Source: Cololabis saira
Lineage: Eukaryota > Chordata > Actinopteri > Beloniformes > Belonidae
Assembly: GCF_033807715.1 (NCBI RefSeq)
Contig: NC_084587.1
Location: forward strand, 20,073,017-20,137,016
Reading direction: 5' to 3'
Length of the DNA: 64,000 nucleotides
Shown: one piece after another, positions 35,850-46,969 of the stretch
How positions within the stretch are numbered: position 1 is the stretch's first letter
How the letters are laid out: every line of letters starts with the position of its first letter
Program-made: the position numbers and the translations under genes
The notes under the pieces: model-generated
What the model saw: the letters and a program-made list of their open reading frames with translations, nothing else
The model's database searches: none
What the model was told of the DNA's origin: nothing

Positions 35850-36720
35850 AGTGAAGAAGCAAGGGAGCTTCCACATCTGCTGGTTCCTCTCGACGTGGAG
35901 GACCAACAAGTTTGCCCTGACCTCCTGAATCTCCAAAGTTGTCACCAGATGAAGCCCAGCTGCCAAAATCAAAATCCTGCTCTTTCTTTCATGAGTTCAT
36001 GGCCATATGAAAGACTATGGATTTAAAATCAACTGATAAATTACATTTTCCTAGTAGCTCAGCCTCTTCTTCAGAACTGAGGAGTGGCATAACTGCAGCT
36101 GGTGCCCCGGACCCATCATCACAATTACCATCCTCTTTGTGATCACGTCTGAACCAAACCCTGAGAGTCATGAGTCCGTCTGTCTGAAGGAGATCTGTGG
36201 AACCAGCGTGGCCCACATACACGGGACCCAGCGAGTACAGCTTAAATAGAAGTCCACGCATGCTTTATCTTTTTAATTACTCAGGTTCCCTCCGGTGCTT
36301 CAGGTTCCTCTACACTCCTCCTCCACGAACCACTTTAGTTGTTGGACTACATGTGTTGTGCCTGTGAGTATGAATGTAGGCTCCCATTGAGGTTGAGGTG
36401 ATTGAGGAGTCTGATACAACGTGGGCTGCACCTTTTTGGTCAGGATAATTCAGACGTGCTTCATTGCATCAGCTTGAGCTGATTTAGCAAATGGATGGAT
36501 GATGATAATTAAATCGCTTCCAGTAGAAGAATCAATATAATGCAAAGGGTTTTCGTGCCAAGGGGCATCGGTGCGTGTAATAGCGTTCCAACTTGGGTGA
36601 ATGTAAAATGACTAAGGCAGGGCTCCCACGATGCCCGGGATGAGTCCCGTCACAGCCGGGACAGACTCGGCCTCTCTGCTTCTGTTTCATCCTCTCCAAC
36701 CACGTCCTCTGCTTCATCCT
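35850..36720 (-). pseudogene. Disrupted coding-like tract on minus strand, family not recognised (possible retrocopy)
   Basis: Reading the minus strand gives long coding-like stretches broken by a few stops and frame changes: IPGIVGALP, then SFYIHPSWNAITRTDAPWHE (about 36600-36545), then TLYQTPQSPQPQWEPTFILT and VVQQLKWFVEEE (about 36425-36320), then KLYSLGPVYVGHAGSTDLLQ (about 36245) and FDFGSWASSGDNF (about 35965). Composition and complexity look protein-like and differ from the surrounding intron. No intron borders interrupt it, which fits a processed pseudogene, but no poly(A) tail or target duplication was found. I cannot name the parent protein. Confidence 0.4.
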
Positions 36721-36724
36721 TTTT

Positions 36725-37326
36725 TACTTGGAGCCCCCCCTACTTCTGTCTAAGACCAGCCGGGCCCCCCGACCCGTACGTACTAGCACCAAAAGAGTAA
36801 AGTGATTCGTTACAAATCTTTAATTGAAAAAATGAATATTAATGATGTTTTTGTGATACATTTCTCTTTGGTTTACCCTGTATACATATGACTTTGTCTT
36901 TCTCACCTTCATTTTGTGTCACCAATGTATAAAATACACACAGAAAATAATTGCAAGGACATAAAATAATTTCTGAAAAATGTCTCTTTTAATATGAGCG
37001 CAAACATTTTTAACATTTTTCCTTTAACAACCTGTCGGAGTAGTAGTATGATTAAATGTTGAATAATGATATAATAATAAGTTATTAAGTTTTTATCCTG
37101 CTAAATAACTTAGAAATATATTTTGGTCATTATAAATTACTACGTGGGTTTATACAGACTTGGATTACAGTATTCCATTAGGTGTGTTATTATTTTTTAT
37201 TTATTTAACGTGCGCAAATATAATTTTTACAACTGCATATCCTCAAAGCAGACAAAGTTTCGCGCCCCCCCATAGATCTCTGCCGCCCCCCCAGGGGGGG
37301 CCCGGACCCCAGGTTGGGAGACACTG
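36725..37326. mobile_element. hAT-like element fragment, right end ...GGTTGGGAGACACTG
   Basis: The right end, read in reverse complement, starts CAGTGTCTCCCAACCTGGGG, a hAT-type terminus with G/C runs (37266-37310). The left side shows matching GGGCCCCCCGACC-like text at 36760 but no CAGTG terminus, so it is probably left-truncated or diverged. The middle is AT-rich and non-coding. Confidence 0.55.
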
Positions 37327-38099
37327 ATCTATCTAACCCTTGATTTCAGCAGCTCAGACAAACGGATGGTCCGACAGCAGCTCCTAAACCCCAAACTCCC
37401 CACTAGTGAGGCAGAACTTAAGAAGCCTTATATTAAAGCTTTTTTTTTTTTTAAGCTGTGCCTCTGGGACAATCCCAGTCTACAGTATAAATATTTAAAA
37501 GTTTTCACAAACTTTTTTACTTTTTCTTCATTCGTTTTAACTTGACTCGTCACTCCTCTTATAACACTTCATGAAAAATTGAAGAATGACAGAAATAAGA
37601 CTTTGCAGCTGAAATGGAGGAGAGGTGGTGTTTCTACAGGGCAGTATGTCTGAAGGACCTCCACACTTGACTCCGTCAGTCTCGACACTTAATATTTTAC
37701 CCTAAGGCCATGTTCCAGGTACTGGTGTGGGCATTCCTCAGGTGGAGACATTCCAAGGCAGTTCCCAGGTGTTTATGAGCGGCCAAACTTAACTGCCCAT
37801 TTAATTAACATCTCAAACTTCCAAGTTAAACATTCTACCTTCCTCCCTGAGACCTGACTGGCCACTTACCCGTGACCTGCCTCTTGTTGATTTTTAATTA
37901 ACATCAACTATTAACCAAACTAAGCCACTTCTAGCCTTCACAGGCAAACGGACTTTGTTTTCATGCCATAACAGAACTAATGAGAGACCTTCGTTCCCAG
38001 AGAGTGCGATTTATCTCACAGATACTTCATGCCGTCGGCCTTTCTCTTATGTTCTCACTCCATTTGTAAAGATATTTTTCTGCTTCAAAATACACCCCC
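37327..38099. other. GSTCD intron, nothing recognised
   Basis: Unassigned intronic sequence with a T-run at 37440-37452. Confidence 0.45.
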
Positions 38100-38107
38100 A
38101 CATGCAC

Positions 38108-38132
38108 ACAATCACACACACACACGCACGCA

Positions 38133-38163
<31 letters not shown>

Positions 38164-38165
38164 GC
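38108..38165. repeat. Compound (CA)n/(CACG)n microsatellite
   Basis: ACACAC passes into six CACG-type units and back to CACACA. Low-complexity Thr-His-Ala-Arg open frames here are artefacts. Confidence 0.92.
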
Positions 38166-38383
38166 CCACGGGCCCACGGGCCTGATCAAGCGTGACATTC
38201 AATGCCTAATACAGTACCTTATATTCATCCCCTTGGCTTCTTTTAAATGTAAAGGATCTGTTGTTGGAATGTTATGTAACAGACCTGCACAATATTGTTC
38301 AAATTGCAGATGGGAATTGATTTGTTTGGGGGGAGGAAACTGCTGCTACTTGTAAAAAGCCAACACCGCTTATCATTCTGTGA

Positions 38384-38530
38384 GCACCATCCCCATAGTG
38401 AAGCATGGCGGCGGCACCATCACGCTGTGGGACCGCGTGTCATTGAAAAGGCTTGGGAAAAGTTATTGAATTGTGGTTGATGCTAAATGCAGGAATATTC
38501 CAGAGGAGAGCCTGTTATTCCCTCAGAGGA
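38384..38530 (+). mobile_element. Tc1-like transposase fragment
   Basis: The text 'caccatccccatagtgaagc' and 'atggcggcggcaccatcacg' corresponds to the T(I/V)PTVKHGGGSIMLWG block of Tc1 transposases. The following 'gatgctaaatgcaggaatat ... ccagaggagagcctgttatt' continues as the downstream block. About 150 bp remain, with substitutions and indels. No termini seen. Confidence 0.7.
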
Positions 38531-38875
38531 ATCAGAATCAGAGTTGTAGGCATCTCGTAATGGAATTATGTAACCAGTCGAAAATGATAAGTACATTTTT
38601 ACGGCAATAAAATATAGCCTGGCCAGCCAACCTGATTATTTTCTTCTTCGAAACAAATGTAATGAGTCTGGCTACTCTGAATTGAACATTGATAATCTTG
38701 GAAATGGTACAGTACCAGCAGGCACAAAAGAAACTGTCCCCGGATGCCACAGGTTAGGCCGGAGAAGATAAGTATGTGACAAAGCGAAGGCCAGAGTAGG
38801 ATCAACACAAGATGTCCTAATGGTGTGCAGTGCAGTAGGAACGCTCATGAGGGACGGTTCCAACATGCTGTTAGC

Positions 38876-38975
38876 CTTTCTGCAGCCACCTTGGTTGCTT
38901 TGAGCACTTGGGCACTCCTGTCTGAGTCATCACACACAGCCCGCCCCCACTGTACTTTATACATTTTATGTCTTA
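38876..38975. repeat. Short dispersed repeat shared with 20010-20120
   Basis: Contains CTGCAGCCACCTTGGTTGC and GAGTCATCACACACAGCCC followed by CCCCAC, matching 20010-20100 in the same orientation. It ends about 55 bp before the acceptor of the 31-bp GSTCD exon. Confidence 0.55.
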
Positions 38976-39029
38976 CTTTGAATGACTCTACTTTAACATA
39001 ATTTCTTGTGTTTCTACCCATTTTTACAG

Positions 39030-39060
39030 CAAAAGGTTCCAGGAGACTTTGACACATAAG
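39030..39060 (+). CDS. GSTCD: GSTCD, 31-bp microexon
   Basis: The acceptor is TTTTTACAG and the donor GTATGC. Its 31 bases, added to the two leftover bases of the previous exon, encode SKRFQETLTHK. This restores phase 0 and fits the family sequence between FPK and EHMILC. Without it the downstream exon would be out of frame, so its inclusion is required. The (AT)n tract starting at 39128 lies in the next intron only about 70 bp from the donor. Confidence 0.93.
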
Positions 39061-39123
39061 GTATGCTTTTAAGTTTTCAAGTACTGAATACTAATACCTA
39101 TTTATATATAATATGTGTGTATG

Positions 39124-39127
<4 letters not shown>

Positions 39128-39194
<67 letters not shown>
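39128..39194. repeat. (AT)n microsatellite
   Basis: About 33 AT units just downstream of the GSTCD microexon. Confidence 0.95.
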
Positions 39195-39198
<4 letters not shown>

Positions 39199-39446
39199 TA
39201 GGGTCTTCTGATTTTTCCTCTCCATTCATTTCCTCTTTAAGATACCACTACAAGTGCAGTATATCACAATCTGAGGTCGTTAGTTTATAACTCATAGTTT
39301 CACATGCCTAAAGAACATTTCAATGACCTGTTGACAAGTGAAGGTTCTCTCATGCTGCATTTATCAACAGCAAATACAGAAGCCAGATGCTGCTGAGACA
39401 AATGAGCAGTAGATTTACAAGGAGAAACACAGCTGGGTGTGGTTGT

Positions 39447-39485
39447 ATCCATCCATCCATCCATCCATCCATCCATCCATCCATC
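39447..39485. repeat. (ATCC)n microsatellite
   Basis: About nine ATCC units. In reverse complement this is (GGAT)n, which often ends fish LINEs of the family seen at 24607-24850, but no LINE body is recognisable beside it. Confidence 0.92.
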
Positions 39486-39533
39486 AACTATACCTACGTA
39501 TTCCTGTTCACGGTCACAGAGATCTGCAGGAGG

Positions 39534-39625
<92 letters not shown>
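39534..39625. repeat. (TA)n microsatellite next to a hAT insertion
   Basis: About 45 TA units. The hAT element at 39629 inserted at its 3' edge, using TATATTAG as target. Confidence 0.95.
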
Positions 39626-39628
<3 letters not shown>

Positions 39629-40304
39629 CAGAGCCGCCGCAAGGGGTGTGCGAATCGTGCGACCGCACGGGGCCTCGCGCCCCAAGGGGCCTCGCGCTAT
39701 GGGCCGTTTTTGAAAAAAAAAAAAAAAAAAAAATTTTTTTTTTTCGTTTTTTGTTTTCGTTTTTTCCCTTATAAATATCAACAGTCACATTCCATTACAG
39801 ACCTAAATGTGTACTAGTCTGTGCATATCAATAAAATATATGTGCAATGATGTGTCTGTTGTTCAATACAACTGATCAGACCAAGCGCATTGACACAAGC
39901 TGCTCTGATCCAGACGGGTGGAGTTGGAACAAACTGTCACACAATGTCGAGAGAACGAGACAGATTCAGGACATTTCCATCAGGGGATGAAAAAAGAAAA
40001 AAACTAAAGAAAATGGAAGAGTTTAATGCCTCTCTGAAAGGCTCGTTTGATAAATTTGTCACAAAAATCACCAATCCGACCGGGTCTCAAGCAGCCGTGG
40101 GGCCCCGCGTCGAGGCAAGTCAAATGATGATGAGGCAGGGGAAGGTATCCAGTATTTTTCTAATTGGAGAGTTAAAATTGCGCATATAGACACCCGATCC
40201 GACCCAAAAAACCCCAAAATTTCGCGCGCACTCGCTACGCTCACGTGCGAGGGCCCCCCCGAGCCATTTCGCACAGGGCCTCGCAAATCTCCCAGACGGC
40301 TCTG
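39629..40304 (+). mobile_element. Non-autonomous hAT transposon, 676 bp, TSD TATATTAG
   Basis: Starts CAGAGCCGCCGCAAGG and ends ...AGACGGCTCTG, with CAGAGCCG inverted at both ends and an exact 8-bp duplication TATATTAG (39621-39628 and 40305-40312). The left end has GGGGCCTCGCGCC repeats and the right end GGGCCTCGC. It holds a short open frame from 39944 (see next entry). The catalytic core is absent, so it depends on a related transposase. Confidence 0.92.
39944..40189 (+). pseudogene. Truncated hAT protein N-terminus (ZMYM1-like transposase start)
   Basis: The open frame begins MSRERDRFRTFPSGDEKRKK and continues with EEFNASLKGSFDKFVTK, a basic, charged start seen in fish hAT proteins annotated as zinc finger MYM-type 1-like. 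It ends after 81 codons with no zinc finger or catalytic residues. Length and context say it is the 5' remnant left after internal deletion. The family name is from memory. Confidence 0.6.
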
Positions 40305-40312
40305 TATATTAG

Positions 40313-40712
40313 TGCTGTCAAGCGGTTTAAAAAATTTAGATTAATTAATTAATTAACATCTGTAATTAATTAATCTAATTAATCTCTTTTTTAATCTCAC
40401 CTAAAAAATGTTGAGAAAAGCCCTCAATTTGAGGTGTTTTCCCTTAACTTCATTACATTATTGTCACTGGACCTGCAACTTTCACCTGCTCCTCCATTTT
40501 CACTTCTCCGCTACTCACATGCCTGTCCAGCGTTGTTAAACCAGCCCAAACACAGGGACAGCCAATCAATGTCCACTTCCACCGCACAAACACAGATTTC
40601 ATAATAAAGGCAACTTGCAAACAGAAAAGGTAAAATTAGAGATTAAAAAACAGATTAAGCGATTAAAAAACATAATGTGCTATATATGCCTGTAATTAAT
40701 TAATTGCTTTTA
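40313..40712. repeat. AT-rich dispersed fish repeat (TGCTGTCAAGCGRTTAAAAA start)
   Basis: Begins TGCTGTCAAGCGGTTTAAAA followed by many ATTAATTAATT motifs. Near 40640-40705 it again shows 'aagcgattaaaaaac' and 'aattaattaatt'. This layout is familiar from dispersed teleost repeats; the ends are not defined. Confidence 0.45.
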
Positions 40713-42515
40713 CTGTGTTTTAAGTCTGATAGTTTAGGTGTTGCAACACATTTCCCCAAACACCTCAGGGTTATTGAATTTGGGGTTAAAAACTGCTCTC
40801 CTACCTCTCTCACAGTAAAACAAAAGTAATGAGAACTCTGAACTTCACTGTCTGTGAACAGTGTGCACCGTCTCAGTCCTTTACGAGGAAATGCTCCCAT
40901 CTTCCAGCTGCTCGCTCCTTATCGCTCAGCACAGACGCACTATTTCACTCTGGGAGGGCCTATCCCGCGGTGATGTATGGGGCCTGTCAGTGCCCCCGGG
41001 GAAAATCCGTGCAGAAGTAGCTGCAGGCCCTAACCATAGCAACCGCGAGTTGACATGTCACAACATCGGACCACCTCTAACCACTTTTCCTTTGCGGGCG
41101 TGTAAGATGCACAGATTTGCATGGCTTGAGAGGCACAAAAGATGTTTATCATTCATAGGGCAACGGGGAATTGTTAACCTTTTAAACGAAGGTCTCATAA
41201 TAAAGGTCTAGAAGTGAGAAGGTAAACATAGAGCTATGCAGCAGGAGGAGGAAACACTGTCTACCTCTTCAAGCCTAAGCTCTAAATCTTCTGTGCTTTT
41301 CCATTTGTTTTTCTTTCAACAACCATGTTTGGAATCTGCTGCTTACTTGAACTTCTGTGTGGAAAATCTCACCATTTGTGCTCCCTGGCAACACTCGGAG
41401 AAATATAGGCTGCGTTGCATTGTTTTACAGCCGAAGCGTCGTTGTCCTGCCGCGACTAAAGTAATTAAATCGACTGAGAGTCAACTGAAAAGCGGCGCCG
41501 GTGTGAAGGGGCTAATGGTGTGAGGTATTGGTGCTCACCGCTAGCTTTAAGGACCTGCTCTGTGGCCTTGCATTCAGCGTCCACCCCGCAGAGTGAAGAA
41601 TGGGATCAATTAAAGCCGAGGCAGGTTAGAAGATGACTTACCGCTCTCCCGAGTCGCTCGGTACACGAGCCACAACAAGGTGGAACCGGAACGGAAGAGC
41701 TTGTCCTTTGCTCGGACATAAATTACACGAGTTCATGTGGTTTGTTTGGAGAGCTGTCGGGGACGTACGTGTTTCAGAGAGGGAACATCAGTTTCTGGGT
41801 TTTTTTTTCTATGTAGCACCTAACCGTAACAAAAAATTACCTTGTAGATCCGCATATTAAAAAGAATGATAAATAAAGGAGCGCAGGTGGGGATTCCTGT
41901 TTGTCGACTGTAATGACTGACAGGCAGAGCGGTTACTGCTGGAATCGAAACGAAATGGAAGATATCACTGGAGGCTTGTTAAAGTCTGGCTGCTAATGTT
42001 ACCAGACGTTCGGGAGCACTGACTTTGACTCTCTTTAGAAAAATTATCATATGAGATGATGTCAAACTTTTTTGGAGCTGACAGATTTTATGATGCATCA
42101 AAAAGAACCGTTTTCGTTTTCAAGCTCGTTCCATCAATGCCAAACACCTTAGTGGGATTGTAAAGCCGTGTTCCTCCGCTGTGCATCTCACTAACCACTA
42201 CGTTAACGATGATATGTGGCCTCCTTTTGAGCTCATTTGCTCTGATGGGATGATTGCTGAGTTTACTACACTCAATATTTTGACATGTGATGTGCTAAGA
42301 ATGGTTTTCTTCCTTTCAGTCAATCCCGGATGAGGTTGGCTTCATCTCAGCGCGGTTTCACGGAGTTCATTTAAATGTCTGATATAATTGATTGTGTTTT
42401 AATTGCAATTGCAGGTGCAAAGACATTTGGGTCTGAGCCTGGACATATGCCGTCCAGAAACATATTGCCAAAGGCAGCAAACAGCTCTCACACTCTCCCT
42501 ATGCTATTGTTCCAG
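40713..42515. other. GSTCD intron, nothing recognised
   Basis: Unassigned intronic sequence up to the acceptor at 42515; overlapping short frames at 40829-41860 have no known motif. Confidence 0.45.
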
Positions 42516-42585
42516 GAACATATGATCCTATGCCGCTTCGCAGACCAAACTGCTGTGCAGCTTTCGCCGGAGAGGCGTCTCATCG
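42516..42585 (+). CDS. GSTCD: GSTCD, 70-bp exon
   Basis: Encodes EHMILCRFADQTAVQLSPER then RLI plus one base of the next codon. The acceptor is TTGTTCCAG and the donor GTACGG. The block is almost identical to what I recall for mammalian GSTCD, which supports strong purifying selection on this part of the fold. Confidence 0.95.
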
Positions 42586-43007
42586 GTACGGTTTACAATC
42601 TCCGTCCTTATACTCATCATGTGTATTATTATGTGTTCTGTGCCAACATTTTCAGACACTCAGTAAAATAAGAGTTGCTAATGTTATTCAGTTATTCAAG
42701 AGTTCCCAGAAGCATGCTCGACGCAGCATTTCTGGGTACTTCCAAACAACTTGATGGATTTGTCATCGGGCGCACTGCTTGTCCTCCTTGTTGCAACAGA
42801 TTGTCTTCTATGTCTCCCGCTGCATGTTCAGCCTAAAGGCAGAGGCTGCGTGTAAAAGAGTCACTCGCTGTAAAAAGTGAAGACAGTGTGGAGGTGCAGC
42901 ACCACCGAAGGCCTCTGGTGGTGGACTCCCATTCAAAAGAAGTTACGGCTTCTACAATGAAACACCGAAGCCCTATTGTGATAAGATTAGCTTTACATAG
43001 AGAGGTA
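42586..43007. other. GSTCD intron, nothing recognised
   Basis: Short unassigned intronic stretch before the inverted-array element. Confidence 0.4.
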
Positions 43008-44099
43008 TGTTACAACCAAAAACGTAATAACGGCCAATAACGTAATAACTGCCAATAACGTAATCATTTTGGCCATTTCAAATGTAATAAAGCCAATAGA
43101 GTAATAATGTGCCTATAATGTAATAAAACTTTTGAGCCAATAACGTAATAACTTTTTGCCGATAATGTAATAAGGCATTACATTATTGGCTGGTTATTAC
43201 GTTATTGGCCTGGCATTAAAAAAAACCTTTCAAAATGTAATAACTGGTGCCGATAATGTAATAACACATAAATATGACAGCAGCAGCTAGAGATATGTCC
43301 CTCTCTCTCTCTCATAATTGTGTGGTCTTTCCCCTCTTTAGCCAAATAGATATTCATAGATGTTCTTGTCTAAACAGGCAATTTTTCATGTGTACCATCA
43401 TGCATATACCATAACATTTGTTGAGGGTGTTGAGGTGTCAAATTAATTCACCATATATCTTCCTGGACTTGCATTATTATTTATTTCCAATCCCAAAATC
43501 TGAACTGCAGTGTACAATACACAGGATAGAACATGAACAATCAAAATAAATTAAAACTGTTCCTTCTCAAATGAAAAGTAGCTTTCACTCATATTCACAA
43601 AATATGGAGCAATACAAACATCTACACAGCTACTTTATCATTACTGTAAAAAAACAAAAAAACAACAACAACAACTTTGAAACGTCACTTTAGCCAACAT
43701 GGGGCCTGTAAGCTCAATGTGTTGATGTAGTTTTTAATTTTCAAACATGAAAAACAAAGTTAGACATATGAACCCTGCAGAGCATTAATTTTAGATCTCC
43801 AACAGCTGGTTTCAGTAGTGATCTATTTGTTGACTGGTTAACTCTCTTCTTCTTCTTGTTTTTATTACTGTTTATTTCCAATCAAAAAATCTGAACTGCA
43901 ATATATAATATACATACAGCAAAAACATGAAAAAAATAAATAAAAACTGTTCCTCCTTGTTACAACCAATAACGTAATAACTGCCAATAATGTAATACAA
44001 CTTACATTATTGGCACATTATTACACTATTGGCTTTATTACATTTGAAATGGCCAAAATTATTACATTATTGGCAGTTATTACGTTTTTGGTTGTAACA
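43008..44099. mobile_element. Unusual 1.1 kb element with long inverted terminal arrays, TG...CA ends and 5-bp TSD
   Basis: Ends are TGTTACAACCAAAAACGTAA and its inverse, flanked by AGGTA on both sides (43003-43007 and 44100-44104). The inverted similarity extends at least 115 bp (43008-43125 against 43985-44099). It consists of repeated CCAATAA(C/T)GTAATAA units, with more units and internal small palindromes to about 43265. The centre has two diverged direct copies of about 100 bp (43482-43575 and 43863-43955, both with 'tttatttccaatc', 'aatctgaactgca' and 'aaaactgttcct'). No reading frame. TG/CA ends with a 5-bp duplication are LTR-like, while long repetitive inverted ends are foldback-like. 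Confidence 0.8.
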
Positions 44100-44104
44100 A
44101 GGTA

Positions 44105-46497
44105 GTTTAAACTATTTTTGGCAGCACGCTCCCCCAGCTCATTTAGCAGCATAAATCCCTGTCCAGGGACCATCATATGAAGAGGTTTGAAGGAGCAACC
44201 TGCACGTGTAGCTGTGGACGTGGCGGATGTTAATAAGCGCAGAGGAGCAGAGGAAGAAAATGTTTTCAGACGCAGAGATAGGGGTCATTTGAACTGAAGT
44301 GGAGCAAAGAAAAAGTGTTTTATTTCCTTCTGTTAGTAGGCTACAGGCGTGACAGGGAGCGGCACTATGGGCCTTGAGAGACAGATAATGCCGCCTTCTG
44401 TGTCCCACCAAGAATTCAATAGATGAGGTGAAAATGATTTCATTTCACGTTGGATGCAAAAAAAAAAGAAGGCATTTCTCTAGACACAAGTCTGTTCCAG
44501 ACAGCTGCGGCTTCTCTGGAGGGACCTCTTCATCAGGTATCATATTGCAAAACACTGTTGCTCTCCGGAGTTAACAGCAAACTGCAAAGGAAAGGTTATA
44601 GGTTAAGGAATGACAAATTAGCTGCCAGTGGTACATTGCAGGGTTAGAAATTAACTTTTTTTTTTGTTTATTCACCTGCTACAATGGCAGGTTGATGTGG
44701 AAAACCTACCAGCCACTTTGTTCTTCTCACCAGCCTCATGTGATTGGTGGAAAAGTTATTAGTGTTCCGGAGCGTTCAAATAAAAGTTAACATGGTTTTA
44801 TTTTAACATAAGTTGCAATGGCTGGCCCTTTCAAGGTAAAACCAGCTAAAATAACCTTTCCAATTATATGATAAATAAGTCACGTATAGATGTTCCAGCA
44901 CAACTGTTCAACCAAATGAGAATGTTCATTTCATTATATAAAAGCTTCAAAAAAAGCCTATTGATAGAAAGTTACTTAAAAGTAAACTTTAAGTGTTGAA
45001 CTTGAAGGAAAACATGTAAGTTTCCTCTATATACCTGTAGCACTCGGATGACTCGCTGTCTTTAATTATTTCCGATTAAAGGTTGGATGAATTCAAAGGT
45101 TGCTTTCAGGTAGCTGTTAACTTTCATTTGATTCCAGAGCATACAGCCGACACGCTGAATAAAACATCTTCTGACTTGTTTTGACTCCGAGGATTCACCT
45201 TTGTCATATTACCCGGAGAGGACACGCCCTGCCTCACGCCGTCCTCCTCCTTTAACCACAGCTGTGTCATTATTTAATTATCATATAAATAGGTACACAA
45301 AAATGGAAGATCCTGGCACGACACTGCGTTTCTATAGTAACCTGGTGGTGGGTTGTTGTGTTATATATATAAATAAATGGTTTTATGTACCCACAATAGT
45401 TGAATTGAATCCAATCATAACAAATTGAATGTAATCTAATCTAATTACACCTAATTCATCTCCAGAGTGAAATGATATTGTTAGAAAGTAAATTACAATA
45501 AGAACAAGGTGAGAAAGTGTCAGATAGTAGGCATGGTTGAACTCTCCAGAGTTCATCGTTAGTGCATTAGTGTTGTGTTTCGCTTGGCAACAGCTGAAGT
45601 GATGACAGCACATTCAGCATGTGCAAATAACAGGAGGGAACTCTCTCATTATGCTATTAAAGTCAACGGTTCACCATCTGGAGTTGCAGAGGTTCTCCTT
45701 CACAGTAGCATGTCCAGAATAACATGATCCATCGTTAACAAGCGCTGCGAGCACTCCCACCTCACTGCTGTTGGTCTGTCTGAAGATTTAGTCCATCTGT
45801 ATCCATCAGAGGTCCATGGGGAGAGATACTGGAGTCCAGAATGTGTTCATGCACCCACAACTCGCATGAAATGATACTCTCGCTGTCTCCCATCAGTGAT
45901 AAAAACTCACCTGTCAAAGCTCCCGGGATCTTATCCTCCTCATGATGATCAAGGGGGGAAGAAAACCGGTCAGAACTTTTTCCTTTTCGTAATCCTCTTC
46001 ATCCTTGACGTCTCCTCTCTAACTCATCTGCACTGGGGATCTTTATTCGATCATTAGTGTTGTTTGGATAGCTCACTCTGCTGCTTCCTTGTGCAAACAA
46101 CTCTCCGTTGTCATGGATACCCTTCGTGTCTCTAGCGTCCATTTTGCTGTATTTTTGTTTGCCACACGTTTAATTACACCACCAACTACTAGATGGGAGT
46201 GTGGCTTCTTTTTCTGCAGCGTCCGAGCTCGCAGTGCCGAGTTTACTCCTGCTTACTTCCTGTATGTCGCTCAGAAATAGCAGCGGAGCAAATAACGTGT
46301 TTTTTTATGCAAGTTGGAGCTGATAAATGTTGAGCATCAGTCATTTTTTCAGTTCTATCCAAATGGAAAACGGCCAAGATGAAACAGCGCCCGGAAATTT
46401 GAAAAAGAAGAAGAGAAATTCCACCAATCACGTTTCCTACTGTCCACATAAATGCAACACGTAGCTATATTTGAAGAAAAGTTCACGTCAGACTTTG
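44105..46497. other. GSTCD intron with one short dispersed repeat
   Basis: No exon or complete element recognised. 46135-46275 ('ccaccaactactagatggga', 'tctgcagcgtccgagctcgc') matches 50950-51080 in the same orientation and is part of a dispersed repeat of unknown class. Confidence 0.45.
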
Positions 46498-46969
46498 AGT
46501 TTGAGTTTGTGTTTATTTTATTTATAACAGGGACAATACATATTAATGAACATATACATGTAAATATGCAAGATTATAGCCAACGGCTAATTTTCATCTT
46601 TAGTCCCTTCGGCAGGTTAATGTCAACAACATAAAATAATAAAATCAATAAAACAACAGTAACGACAAGTAGAACAGTTAGCTTCCATGGCCAGTAGGCA
46701 GGAGGAGCAATTACAAGAGAGAAAGCGTGTCCTTAAAAACACAATAGGTCAGAAAAGGAAAAGAAAAGCAAAAACAGTGAAAAGTATAGTGGATCATGAA
46801 ACATACAGGCCAAGGGTCGGGGGACCATACGAATTTCAGTAATATTAAATGCTAAAATTAGATATCAAAGGGCTGATTAAAGTGCAGAGTGCTGGAGTGT
46901 TAAAGTGTTAGGTGCGTAATTATATTGCAGATTGCCCGATTGCACAGTAAATATAAAGTGCTATTTTAA

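Noticed and set aside
39387..39788. Tyr-Ile repeat open frames
   Set aside because: Translation of (TA)n and (ATCC)n microsatellites.
40829..41860. Cluster of plus-strand frames as a possible gene
   Set aside because: Frames overlap, lack recognisable domains and sit in a GSTCD intron between verified exons; composition is non-coding.
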